From Chitinivibrio alkaliphilus ACht1 (GTDB lineage Bacteria; Fibrobacterota; Chitinivibrionia; Chitinivibrionales; Chitinivibrionaceae): DNA of 64,000 nt. The notes beneath the pieces were generated by a model. That model did not search any database. It saw only the letters and a program-made list of their open reading frames with translations, and was not told where the DNA came from. Numbering within the stretch: position 1 is the first letter of the stretch; each line of letters opens with the position of its first letter. Where the stretch lies: assembly GCF_000474745.1 (NCBI RefSeq), contig NZ_ASJR01000007.1, positions 58,872 to 122,871 of the forward strand. Direction: 5' to 3'. A program made the position numbers and the translations under genes. This document shows, piece after piece, positions 41,817 to 50,218 of this stretch.

Positions 41817-43004
41817 CTATATGAATTCCAGACTGGTCTGTTTTAAGTGTTTTTTCTCAAGAATTTCAATTATTCGTGTAATAATATTTCTCCTAATTCC
41901 CACTTCTACGGGCATGGAAGGGTCTTGATGGGCTTCGTTTATTTTTGTTCCAATGAGAAAATGTACTTCATCACTCTCAATAAGGAGTTTTGTAAGGGCA
42001 TAGGCGGGATCCTTCGTTGCCGTGGGTATATTTGGGTATGCTCCAAGATACTCAACTGTTTTTGAAAGGGTTAAGATTCCTTCTGTAACTAAATCAACTC
42101 CTTCAAGGGTTGAAGATGGGGGGACATGGCGGGTTCTGTTGTGGAGTTGAATCTGTAGGGGTTTTTCCCAGATTCGTGAGATAATACGAGCAGTTGTGCC
42201 ACCACAGATGATTTTTTTTCCCGTAAATTCAGCACAGGTACGGGCCATACGTGTATCCTCTGCTGTTTTGAGTGATGGTCCCGAAACAAGAAGGGTTTTT
42301 CGTGGAGTTCGCACATACAGCGAGGCGCAGGTAATGTCATCCTGTGCGCGGGATCTATCATGAGAGAGCGCGCGTTGGGTAATTTTTTCTGCAAGGGCGC
42401 GGGCGGATATCTGAGGGGTTCGGTGTAAAATATCCACAATAAATTCTGAAACTGCCTCCGGTCTCCACCCCAGGGGAAACCGGGGCGATCCCATTCCAGA
42501 TTGGGGTACTCCGTCTGAGAAAAAGACCAATCGATCTCCATGGTGTAAATCGAGGGGGGTATGAAGCAATACTTCTTCTTTAAATGCCGTGGAACGATGA
42601 AGCACAATTTGTCGAGGCTTTGTAGTAACGGGGCGATTATTTCTAAGAAGTATGAGAGAGGGAGTGTCATATTCAATGAGGTTTGCCCTTCCCCGATTGT
42701 CCATGTGAAGCATGGTGAAGGTGGCATAGCTAATACGGCGTTCTTTACAGACGGGCAGTGAGTTCATTATAATCTCTGCTGATTGTCTGATGTCCATAGC
42801 TCCGTTTAGGAACCGATGCCCCATGTGAGCTGTGAGATTGGCGAGTACATGGGCTTTTACCCCACTGCCTAGGCCGTCAGAAAGTACTGCTGTGATAGAG
42901 CCATCCGTACTACATCGACGTTTAATAAAAACGTCTCCGCCAATCCGTTCAGTATGTTTATAGTGTTGACTATATTCCAGTTCAATAAAAGGATGCTCCA
43001 CCAC
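41817..43004 (-). CDS. SpoIIE/PP2C-type phosphatase of the hydrogenase operon (HfsC-like)
   Basis: A 395-residue protein with an N-terminal PP2C/SpoIIE phosphatase domain: metal-binding IGGDVFIK, VLSDGLGSG, and FFSDGVPQ with following DDITCASLYV. The C-terminal half (about 245-395) is a second domain not recognised here, with ICGGTTARII. I use GTG 43004, nine bases after AGGAGG; the longest frame (GTG 43013) would start immediately at the ribosome-binding site. It overlaps the sensory hydrogenase gene by about 23 bases. Such phosphatases accompany sensory [FeFe]-hydrogenases; the target is unknown. Confidence 0.8.
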   Translation of the reverse strand: MVEHPFIELEYSQHYKHTERIGGDVFIKRRCSTDGSITAVLSDGLGSGVKAHVLANLTAHMGHRFLNGAMDIRQSAEIIMNSLPVCKERRISYATFTMLHMDNRGRANLIEYDTPSLILLRNNRPVTTKPRQIVLHRSTAFKEEVLLHTPLDLHHGDRLVFFSDGVPQSGMGSPRFPLGWRPEAVSEFIVDILHRTPQISARALAEKITQRALSHDRSRAQDDITCASLYVRTPRKTLLVSGPSLKTAEDTRMARTCAEFTGKKIICGGTTARIISRIWEKPLQIQLHNRTRHVPPSSTLEGVDLVTEGILTLSKTVEYLGAYPNIPTATKDPAYALTKLLIESDEVHFLIGTKINEAHQDPSMPVEVGIRRNIITRIIEILEKKHLKQTSLEFI

Positions 43005-44685
43005 GGCTTTCACCCTCCTGACTTGGTCGAAATGTTTCTATAATTGAGTTGAGCATCAGTTGCGTCTCTGCGGCATTTTCTCCAAGGAGAGAAGCAATGG
43101 TTTGTACGGTGGAGAGGTTCTTTTGAATCACCTCTTCTGTTTTTCCAATAACTTCTTCAGCCTTTACAGCGGGGCTGGTAATATCTTGAAATATTGCGCC
43201 TGCTTGGCGATGATCGTTTATCTGGAATAGGAAGATTCGGTAAATTTTATTGTGAATGGTTTGACGGATTTCATGGGTCTTCTTTTTCTTTTCAAATAGA
43301 TGGGAGAATAAGGCATCACAGGGAATGAGCTGGTGCAGAGGTTTTCCTCGCAGTTGTTGTAACTCCTTGTGAGAGAGAGAAAACTCAATATCAGAAAAAA
43401 GAGACATGAATTTTGCATTGCACTCTACAATACGTAGCGCACTGTCCACAAGAACAACTCCGAGGGGGATGGTGCGTAATAGCGCATCATTTTTTTCTTC
43501 TGCTTGTCGGCGCATGTGAACTACACACATGGTTGTTTCTGCCTTTCCAAGCAAACAGGCCCGGGCAAAATCGCGGCATGAATTATAGCCGCAGCCGGCG
43601 CAATTTATTTCGTCTTCTGCAGAATATTTACCGATATCTCTCAGTACCGTAGTTATTTCGTGGGGGTAAAAAAAGGGCGATGTAAGGGGCAGGTTCGTAC
43701 CATAGGAATAGTGGGGGCTCTGGTGCAAAAGGGCTGGGACAGATGGATGTTTTCTACCAGGTATAATGCTGAGTTCGCGAAGAATGGTGGTATTTGTTGT
43801 GGTACATCCGGCGCCGTTAATACAGCCTCCGGCACAGGAGAGAAGTTCTAGGAATACCGGCGGCATTGTCTCTGCGGAGGTTTTCTTCAATGTTTCCACA
43901 ATATGGTCGATGCCGGAATAGGAAAGGGTTTGACGGGTATCTCCCCGCTCTTTCATTACTTCACTCATCCCTCCATCAAGGGGAAAGCGTGTACCATTGT
44001 GAGCACCATAAGGGATAAATGTTCCTCCATGCTTCTTCTGCGATTCTCCCTGTGTACGGAGTAATTCTCTGAGCTCAGAGAAGGTAAGTGCCAGGTCTAT
44101 GGCGGTGTCCTCGCGATCCGCTTCAAGCTTCTTTGCAGGACAGGGACCGGCAAAAATAACCTTCGTTTCAGGGCCGTACTGTTCTTTGAGCATACACGCA
44201 TGTGCCATTAGTGGGCTCATTGCTTGAGATACATGGCTGAGAAGATGGGGGAGATAGGTTGTAATGAGTTCCACCACGGGCGGACACGCCGTGGATATGG
44301 TAAAATCATGGGGGTGGTGTTGTAGATAGTCCGAGATGATTTCAGCTCCTAGGGCAGTTTCTGAAACACCGAAAAAACCGAGGGACTGTATTTCTGCAAT
44401 AAGCTCTTCTGGAGAGCGGTCAGAAAACTCAGCGCCATAGCTTGGGGCAAGGCTGAGAATGGTTGTTTCAGCAGTATCGAGCAGATTTCGAGCCCGTGAT
44501 ATGTCACATCGTATTTTTTTTGCACCGGCGGGGCACACAAGGGTGCATTTTCCGCAGAATATGCAGTACGTATGATTTACTACCGCGCTGGAGTTTACTA
44601 CCTCAATGGCCTTTACCGGGCATTGTCGCACACATTTATAGCAGTCTTGGCATGCTCGCTGTTCTGTGTATATGGGGGCGTGCAT
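42982..44685 (-). CDS. Sensory [FeFe]-hydrogenase with PAS domain (HfsB-like, group C)
   Basis: A 567-residue multidomain protein. N-terminus: two [4Fe-4S] ferredoxin motifs (CQDCYKCVRQCP and CIFCGKCTLVCP). Middle: H-cluster domain with STACPPVVELI, GPCPAKKLEADRE and LLSCAGGCINGAG. Then a further Fe-S motif INCAGCGYNSCRDFA...C, and a PAS domain (about 400-500). The first motif departs from the TSCCPxW of catalytic enzymes, as in sensory group C proteins. GTG/ATG start is joined to the thioredoxin-like gene by TAATG. A role as H2/redox sensor is inferred from this architecture and the PP2C partner. Confidence 0.85.
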   Translation of the reverse strand: MHAPIYTEQRACQDCYKCVRQCPVKAIEVVNSSAVVNHTYCIFCGKCTLVCPAGAKKIRCDISRARNLLDTAETTILSLAPSYGAEFSDRSPEELIAEIQSLGFFGVSETALGAEIISDYLQHHPHDFTISTACPPVVELITTYLPHLLSHVSQAMSPLMAHACMLKEQYGPETKVIFAGPCPAKKLEADREDTAIDLALTFSELRELLRTQGESQKKHGGTFIPYGAHNGTRFPLDGGMSEVMKERGDTRQTLSYSGIDHIVETLKKTSAETMPPVFLELLSCAGGCINGAGCTTTNTTILRELSIIPGRKHPSVPALLHQSPHYSYGTNLPLTSPFFYPHEITTVLRDIGKYSAEDEINCAGCGYNSCRDFARACLLGKAETTMCVVHMRRQAEEKNDALLRTIPLGVVLVDSALRIVECNAKFMSLFSDIEFSLSHKELQQLRGKPLHQLIPCDALFSHLFEKKKKTHEIRQTIHNKIYRIFLFQINDHRQAGAIFQDITSPAVKAEEVIGKTEEVIQKNLSTVQTIASLLGENAAETQLMLNSIIETFRPSQEGESRGGASFY

Positions 44686-44924
44686 TACTCTTTCCTTTGA
44701 TGGTGTGCCAATAGAGTGGGGAGGTCGTGAGGAGAAACGTCTGTGTAGGCAGTGGAATTAATTTCAATGTGAGGTCCCTTTTTGCATGCTTCCATGCAAA
44801 GTTGTCCCGTGAGCTCTATGCGTACATCTTCAGTTGTTCGTGAAGACATCTTTTCAAGTAGGGCCAGATTTTGATTATTTCCGCGGCTGTAACAGGAGCT
44901 TCCCATACAAATTTTTACGTGCAC
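44685..44924 (-). CDS. Thioredoxin-like [2Fe-2S] ferredoxin (HfsA-like)
   Basis: A 79-residue [2Fe-2S] thioredoxin-like protein, first gene of the hydrogenase operon. Cysteines: C-M-G-S-S-C and C-M-E-A-C. Start is GTG 44924 with GAAGGT upstream. It shares TAATG with the sensory hydrogenase gene and is divergent from rex with a 109-base gap. Confidence 0.8.
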   Translation of the reverse strand: MHVKICMGSSCYSRGNNQNLALLEKMSSRTTEDVRIELTGQLCMEACKKGPHIEINSTAYTDVSPHDLPTLLAHHQRKE

Positions 44925-44953
44925 AGCGACCTTCTTTGTATAAATTTATATCG

Positions 44954-44971
44954 ATAAAGATATATCTTTAT
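44954..44971. promoter_or_regulatory. 18-bp palindrome between hydrogenase operon and rex
   Basis: ATAAAGATATATCTTTAT is a perfect 18-bp palindrome, 29 bases from the GTG of the first hydrogenase-operon gene and 63 bases from the rex ATG. It lacks the canonical Rex half-sites (TTGTG or TTGTTA), so it may be a different operator or just an AT-rich symmetry. Confidence 0.45.
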
Positions 44972-45033
44972 TTGGCTTTCGCAATCTTTTTTTCGTATTT
45001 TATGTATATTACCGATTTTATTGGTGGAGCTGT

Positions 45034-45663
45034 ATGAGAAAAAATGAACGGGGTGTTCCTGTTCCAACAGTTAAGAGACTTCCTCGTTATCTTACGGTGT
45101 TACATGAGCTTGCCGCAGAAAATGCCCTATGGGTTTCCGCAACCACCATCGCTCGTCGCTTGGAACTTACCCCAATACAGGTACGTAAAGACATGGCATA
45201 CACCGATATTGTCGGTATGCCAAAGCGAGGGTATCCTGTGGATGGGCTCATAAAAGAAATTCGGCGATTTTTAGGATGGCATAAGAATCGGGAAGCTTTT
45301 TTGGTAGGGGTTGGAGCTTTAGGAACAGCCCTTTTGGGGTATACGGGTTTTGCTGATAAGGGCTTGTCTATCTTGGCAGGGTTTGATATTGATTCAGATA
45401 AGGTGGGTACCAAAATTCATGGTACTGAAATATTTTCCTTACGTCGTTTAACCGAGCTTGTTCAGCGATGTTCTGTCTCCTTGGGGATACTTACGGTACC
45501 GCCGAAAGCAGCTCAGGATGTAGCTGATAAAATGGTTGCTGGAGGGATTCGCGGTATTTGGAATTTTAGTTCTTTAAAACTCGATGTTCCCACGGATGTT
45601 GTGGTGCAGGATGAAGATATTTCTGCAGGTCTTGCGCTCTTATCAATTGATTTGGCAGAATAA
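45034..45663 (+). CDS. rex: Redox-sensing transcriptional repressor Rex
   Basis: A 209-residue Rex protein: N-terminal winged helix (PVPTVKRLPRYLTVLHEL, with the recognition helix LTPIQVRKDMAY) and a C-terminal Rossmann domain (FLVGVGALGTALLGY, the N-terminal GxGxxG-type loop; FDIDSDKVG). Rex binds operators when NADH/NAD is low and leaves them when NADH rises. GGTGGAG precedes the ATG. Divergence from the hydrogenase operon suggests it controls H2 production; typical targets are also fermentation genes. Confidence 0.94.
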   Translation: MRKNERGVPVPTVKRLPRYLTVLHELAAENALWVSATTIARRLELTPIQVRKDMAYTDIVGMPKRGYPVDGLIKEIRRFLGWHKNREAFLVGVGALGTALLGYTGFADKGLSILAGFDIDSDKVGTKIHGTEIFSLRRLTELVQRCSVSLGILTVPPKAAQDVADKMVAGGIRGIWNFSSLKLDVPTDVVVQDEDISAGLALLSIDLAE

Positions 45664-45729
45664 TTTGTAAAAATGAATCGATATCCATGTATTTTATAGG
45701 TGTATCTAATTTGAGTTAAAGGGGTTCCC

Positions 45730-46404
45730 ATGGCAGTGTCCTTTCTCTTGTGTCTGTTTTTTCTCTGTGTACCCGTAGCAGCACGAGTTCACCGTCCCTT
45801 TCCACAAGAAGTTGACTATTCTCGAATATATCAAGTGAGCGAACATACTCCAAGTGAAGTGGTGGCAACGTACTATTCACGGTGGAAGGACGCGTACCTG
45901 ATGGAGTATGAATTCACCAATGGAGCCTATGAAAATTCCGGCAGAGGGTATGTCTTGCAAGCTGAAACAAATCCCTCTGATGTTTCCGGGTTGGGTGAGA
46001 CCATTTCTCAGTCTGAAGCGCATGGGTGGGCAATGATTATTACGGTTTTAATGGCGGGGGAAGAAAGGCAGGCTCGGGAGATTTTTGATGGGCTGTATCG
46101 TGTGTTTCGTAACTGGTCATGCAAGGAGCACGATGATTTAATGTCATGGGCCGTACCTCTTGATGGTGACCTTTCTTCAGATCGTCGTTTACCTTCCGCA
46201 ACAGATGGAGATATGGATGTTGCCTACGCACTTCTTCTTGCTCATGAGCAGTGGGGGGAGGAGGTCCTGAAGGGTTTGATCTCACCTATAAAGAGGCTGC
46301 TCTTCGTGTTATTACAGCCCTTGAAGAAAATAATATCCTCTATGCACCGCAGGAGCATCCCCAAGCGGAGTTTTTCCCCGCCTTGGTATTGGGACAAATC
46401 ATGA
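45730..46404 (+). CDS. GH8 glycosidase, N-terminal fragment
   Basis: The unshifted 224-residue reading: a signal peptide (AVSFLLCLFFLCVPVAA), then the GH8 N-terminal half up to LLLAHEQWG. The last about 47 residues (from EEVLKGLISP) do not resemble GH8 and are out-of-frame translation. AAAGGGG precedes ATG 45730. Confidence 0.7.
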   Translation: MAVSFLLCLFFLCVPVAARVHRPFPQEVDYSRIYQVSEHTPSEVVATYYSRWKDAYLMEYEFTNGAYENSGRGYVLQAETNPSDVSGLGETISQSEAHGWAMIITVLMAGEERQAREIFDGLYRVFRNWSCKEHDDLMSWAVPLDGDLSSDRRLPSATDGDMDVAYALLLAHEQWGEEVLKGLISPIKRLLFVLLQPLKKIISSMHRRSIPKRSFSPPWYWDKS

Positions 46405-46456
46405 ATATCCGGAATTAGGGTATTGGGAGGTTCGGGCGACACGCTCCTCAGATTTT

Positions 46457-47392
46457 ATGCTTTCCCATTTTCGAGCATTTCATGAGGCGCGTATGAGTGA
46501 TTCCTTTTATCGTAAGACCGGTCATGGTGATGTGCCTCAGGTATGGAGCGTTCTTGAAGATATGAAAATAGAGCTTGTCGGGTTTATTCGTAATGAAAAT
46601 ACCGGTCTTGTACCTGATTTTATGGGGAATGAGGCAGGTGACTTTTCTCAACCTATTTCTACGTTTACGGGAATATCGGATGAGCCTGATGCAACCCCCG
46701 GTGCATTTGATAATGCCTATTGGTATAATGCGTGCCGCTTTCCCTGGCGTTTTGCCCAGGGCTATATTCAATACGGGATTGAAGAAGCACGTGAGGCTGT
46801 GATGCGTATCGGTAGATGGGTTCTCACTGCTCCGGTCCATGAGGGGTGGGGGTATCTACAACTTGATAGTATTCGTGCCGGGTACACCTTGGATGGATCG
46901 CCTCTTGAGGGATATAACTACTACGATAGAGCTTTTGCTGCTCCTTTTATGACAGCCTTATCTCTTCGGGATACGGAATCAACTTTGCCTCGGGAGTGGG
47001 CCTTTAATGAGCTTTGGGACTCCTTGAGTATCTTTTCAGAACCATCTGAATGGTCATCGGGATATTATGATAACTCAATTACTCTTCTTACACTTCTCTT
47101 AGTGACCGGAAATTGGTGGATTCCCACAGCTCATCGGAGTGAAGAGGTTTCTCTTGTATCGCAAGAGGAGACTCATACACGCGAACAGGGAACGATCTTG
47201 CGACATGATGTTCGTCAATTTTCAGGGTTTTCCGGGGATGAAACAATCCACCTCTATTCTCCCCATGGCCGTCGTATCCACACCTTAGAGGCAGACTCTC
47301 ACGGTATGCTTACTCTTCCGGAGCTTACACCGGGACAGTATATCCTTTCTCGTGTGGAGAGAAAGCAGAGCCAGCTTATTCGGTTTCCCTAA
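46457..47392 (+). CDS. GH8 glycosidase, C-terminal fragment with sorting-like tail
   Basis: The 311-residue frame from the internal ATG 46457 holds HFRAFHEARM, the loop FDNAYWYNACRFPWR, and the helix pair GYNYYDRAFAAPFMTALSL. The tail (about 265-311: IHLYSPHGRRIHTL ... LTPGQYILSRV) resembles the GH10 tail. The frame is open upstream to 46334 and includes TRSSDFM, which holds the GH8 Asp. The ATG is not a real start: no ribosome-binding site and GH8 sequence continues before it. Confidence 0.75.
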   Translation: MLSHFRAFHEARMSDSFYRKTGHGDVPQVWSVLEDMKIELVGFIRNENTGLVPDFMGNEAGDFSQPISTFTGISDEPDATPGAFDNAYWYNACRFPWRFAQGYIQYGIEEAREAVMRIGRWVLTAPVHEGWGYLQLDSIRAGYTLDGSPLEGYNYYDRAFAAPFMTALSLRDTESTLPREWAFNELWDSLSIFSEPSEWSSGYYDNSITLLTLLLVTGNWWIPTAHRSEEVSLVSQEETHTREQGTILRHDVRQFSGFSGDETIHLYSPHGRRIHTLEADSHGMLTLPELTPGQYILSRVERKQSQLIRFP

Positions 47393-47394
47393 AT

Positions 47395-48444
47395 TTATCG
47401 AAGGCTTTTGATACGCTCCTCGGGAGAAACAAGGGAGATGATACGCACTCCAAAGTTTTCGTCAACCACCACCACCTCACCCTTGGCTACAACCTTGTTG
47501 TTTACCAAGAGATTCACCGGTTCGCCGGCAAAGCTATCAAGTTCAACCATTGATCCCGGAGCCATATCGAGAACTCGTTTGATAGATATCTCTGTTTTGC
47601 CCAGTTCAATGGCAATATCCAGATCAATATCGAGAAGCATGTCAATATTTTTCTGAGATGCAGGCTTGACCCGAGGCTTCTGTGGTGTCGGTTCACTTGT
47701 CTCATATCCACCGCTAAGGCTTGAAGACGCTGTTGTCAATGAATCAAGTTCATCTTGAGAAAGAAGATCATCATCATCATCAAAGGGGCGGTTTCGGGGG
47801 GCAGACGCCTCCTCTTCTTCCTCTTCCAGATTTTCAGATGAACCACCGTATAGCTCATTGAGCTGCCCGTGGAGAGACGTATCCATGGCGAGAAGAATAT
47901 AGAAGGGGTCTCCTGTTTCGATAGTAACTGATATCTTTGCTGTTGCCGCAGGAAGATCCAAGGTTGTATCGCCATCTTGTATCTCAATGGTGTCGTAGTT
48001 TACAGAACCGTCGGCTTTGCCACCAAGGTCTGTGGTATATCCTCCGGCAACGGCACTGTAAAGCTCCTTAATTGCATCATTATGCTCTTCTGCGTTGTAC
48101 GGTGCTGCTCCGTCACCCATAACCATAAGGTCGGCAAAGGTTGCCACATGTTTTTTTGACATGTAGAGGGTTGCTGTACCTTCTACGGCACCGGTAAAGG
48201 GGATATCAATTCCCAGATACTCCGTATTCTCAAAGAGTTGTGCCCCTTCTTCAGAATCAACTTTCTCTTCAAAGGTAAAAGTGATTTCTTTGCCGATAAG
48301 GGTTTTTATGACGGATCCCTGTTGTGAGTTAAAGTCGGCCACAATTGCTTCCAAGGCATCACCGCCACCACTGCTTGAGCCCCCTGAAACCTCTTCTGAT
48401 TGAAGTAGTGCATCTATATCGTCTTGAGAGAGAAAATCACTCAT
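47395..48444 (-). CDS. fliY: Flagellar motor switch protein FliY/FliN
   Basis: A 349-residue FliN-type switch protein with an N-terminal FliM-like motif (SDFLSQDDIDALLQ), a CheC/FliY-like middle domain (about 30-190) and a C-terminal SpoA domain (about 265-345: NIDMLLDIDLDIAIELGKTE). The CheC-like domain makes it FliY, not simple FliN; FliY proteins can dephosphorylate CheY-P. ATG 48444 follows AGGAGGATTCTC; the frame is open further into fliM. It overlaps fliM by 8 bases and ends two bases from the GH8 gene, convergent. Confidence 0.88.
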   Translation of the reverse strand: MSDFLSQDDIDALLQSEEVSGGSSSGGGDALEAIVADFNSQQGSVIKTLIGKEITFTFEEKVDSEEGAQLFENTEYLGIDIPFTGAVEGTATLYMSKKHVATFADLMVMGDGAAPYNAEEHNDAIKELYSAVAGGYTTDLGGKADGSVNYDTIEIQDGDTTLDLPAATAKISVTIETGDPFYILLAMDTSLHGQLNELYGGSSENLEEEEEEASAPRNRPFDDDDDLLSQDELDSLTTASSSLSGGYETSEPTPQKPRVKPASQKNIDMLLDIDLDIAIELGKTEISIKRVLDMAPGSMVELDSFAGEPVNLLVNNKVVAKGEVVVVDENFGVRIISLVSPEERIKSLR

Positions 48445-49621
48445 GAGAATCCTCCTTTGTAGTGTCTTCCCCGGCATCTGCAAAGACATTTTCTTCAAAA
48501 TCGTCTTCCAAGGACGATGTGGTAAATCGTTTTCCTTGGTTCGTTTTTCCCGGGGCTGGGAACTCCTGTTCAAAAATCTTGGTTATTTTTACCGCTTTTT
48601 TTCGTCCGGAAACACCGCTTTTGGCGCCCATTTTGCTCTTGCCGCCAATCTGAACAATGAGATTGGCATCTTTATGTTTATCCAGACAGATAATATCGTC
48701 TGTCTGAAGCTGGAGAAGATCACGTATGGATATCTGCGTTTTTCCAATGAGTGCTGAGAGAGGAACGGTTACATCTTGAATTTCCTCTTCCATTGTCTTT
48801 ATTGTTTCCGGAGTGGTTTCAGCTGTCGTGGAGAGATAATCATTTCCTTCGAGTTCAGAGAATATCTGCTCAATAATTTGGTAGGGAAAGCAAATACTCA
48901 TAAGGCCTGAAGATTTAAGCATATGTACTTCAAAAGTGATGAGTATTACCGTTTCCCCCGGGGGGACAATCTGTACGAACATGGGGTTTGTTTCGTAGTT
49001 GGTAATGCGTGGATTGAATGATCCCATATGTTCCCATGCACCGGAGAGGTCTCCCAAGCCCCGTGATACAATACTGCGGATTACATTTTGTTCAATCTTT
49101 GTTAACTCCCTATTATTTTCAGAGCCACGTCCAAGCCCCCCAAATAAACGGTCTATCATAAAAAATACGAGGGAAGGGTTCATCTCAAAGATGGCCGTCA
49201 CATCAATGGGTTCCATTTGAAACAGGTGAATACAGCTTGGGTTTGAGATGGACATGATGAACTCTGAGTAGGTGAGCTGATCCACACTTACCACTTCAAT
49301 TTCAACGAAGGTGCGAAGATAATTTGTTAAGGTGGTGGAAAAAAGGCGGGCATACCCTTCATGAAGGTTATGAATTGTCCGCATTTGCTCTTTTGAGACT
49401 CGATCGGGGCGACGAAAATCGTAGAGGCTGAGTACACGGTCACCGATATCATCATCGTCATCGCTGTCATAATCAATAGAAAATGATTCATCAAAGGAGG
49501 GCTCTTCAGGCAAAGATTCTGCAACGGGGGCATCACCATGGGAAGGGCTCTCTTCTACATCATCTTCATTTACCGCAGAGAGAAGCGCATCTATTTCATC
49601 TTGAGAAAGGATATCACTCAT
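48437..49621 (-). CDS. fliM: Flagellar motor switch protein FliM
   Basis: A 394-residue FliM: N-terminal CheY-P-binding motif (SDILSQDEIDALLSA), an acidic linker of about 50 residues, the middle CheC-like domain (about 80-270, e.g. YDFRRPDRVSKEQMRTIHNL and FVQIVPPGETVILITFEV) and the C-terminal SpoA domain (VPLSALIGKTQISIRDLLQL). GAGG lies before the ATG. It is in the usual place after fliL. Confidence 0.94.
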   Translation of the reverse strand: MSDILSQDEIDALLSAVNEDDVEESPSHGDAPVAESLPEEPSFDESFSIDYDSDDDDDIGDRVLSLYDFRRPDRVSKEQMRTIHNLHEGYARLFSTTLTNYLRTFVEIEVVSVDQLTYSEFIMSISNPSCIHLFQMEPIDVTAIFEMNPSLVFFMIDRLFGGLGRGSENNRELTKIEQNVIRSIVSRGLGDLSGAWEHMGSFNPRITNYETNPMFVQIVPPGETVILITFEVHMLKSSGLMSICFPYQIIEQIFSELEGNDYLSTTAETTPETIKTMEEEIQDVTVPLSALIGKTQISIRDLLQLQTDDIICLDKHKDANLIVQIGGKSKMGAKSGVSGRKKAVKITKIFEQEFPAPGKTNQGKRFTTSSLEDDFEENVFADAGEDTTKEDSHE

Positions 49622-49639
49622 GGTCGCCTCCTTGTCCTG

Positions 49640-50203
49640 TTATTGTACTATGTACTCAGTAATATATACATTACTGAACTGCCCAGCCCCTGAAGGTAGG
49701 GAGTTATTAAAACGAATGAGCAGGTCTGAGCTAATATTTTTCTGAGCCGAAGGATCAAGCACTTCCCGCAACGTAAGACCGGACAAATAGTGTATTGCCG
49801 TTGATTTTAAGTGGCTGATACGGTTTGTCGCAACAGAAAGGAGATTTCGGTTCTCACGAAGATCTGGATCATAGGCAAGTTCAATGCGTACTTTGAGAAA
49901 CCGAGATCCTTCAGTTCCAGATATATTTACGACAGTCTCAAAGGCTGCATCGCTGAGTATTACCTCATTGCCTGAGGCTCGCTGTTGCTGTTGTTGCTGT
50001 TCTACCTCTTGTTCCGGTGTCTCTTCCTGTGCCATATCATCACCCTGCGGAGCATGGATAAAACGGATTGTTGCAAAGACAATAAGGCCTTGCACGAGAA
50101 TTATTCCGAATATTAGGCCAAGAAGCAGCGGTAGATTCCCCTTTTTCTCGGGTTTTTCCTGTTTCTGCTCTTTTTCTTCTACTTGTTCTTTTTCATCAGC
50201 CAT
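49640..50203 (-). CDS. fliL: Flagellar basal body-associated protein FliL
   Basis: A 187-residue FliL: charged N-tail (KEQVEEKEQKQEKPEKKG), one membrane helix (LPLLLGLIFGIILVQGLIVF), a Gln-rich linker (EVEQQQQQQRA) and the periplasmic FliL domain (about 85-187), ending SNVYITEYIVQ. FliL surrounds the stator and stabilises motor function. It lies between motB and fliM. Confidence 0.92.
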   Translation of the reverse strand: MADEKEQVEEKEQKQEKPEKKGNLPLLLGLIFGIILVQGLIVFATIRFIHAPQGDDMAQEETPEQEVEQQQQQQRASGNEVILSDAAFETVVNISGTEGSRFLKVRIELAYDPDLRENRNLLSVATNRISHLKSTAIHYLSGLTLREVLDPSAQKNISSDLLIRFNNSLPSGAGQFSNVYITEYIVQ

Positions 50204-50218
50204 AGGGCACTCCAGTTA

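Larger units (their letters stand above)
45730..47392 (+). pseudogene. Secreted GH8 glycosidase gene broken by two single-base shifts
   Basis: Three frames together spell one GH8 enzyme. Frame A (45730 to about 46258) holds the signal peptide, SQSEAHGWAM (catalytic acid Glu) and SATDGDMDVAYALLLA. After a G6 run (46253-46258) the coding moves to the -1 frame: EGFDLTYKEAALRVITALEE to about 46391. After a GGG (46391-46393) it moves to -1 again, giving TNHEYPELGYWEVRATRSSDFM and HFRAF. Adding one G at each place yields 554 residues with a T9SS-like tail. Both shifts are at G runs, so sequencing undercalls are as likely as real decay. Confidence 0.85.

Noticed and set aside
44925..45033. Canonical Rex operator between hydrogenase operon and rex
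   Set aside because: No TTGTGA/TTGTTA half-sites at proper spacing; only the AT-rich palindrome is present.
49980..50010. CAG/CAA repeat in fliL as a phase-variable tract
   Set aside because: It encodes only six Gln in a disordered linker and changes by whole codons would not break the frame.
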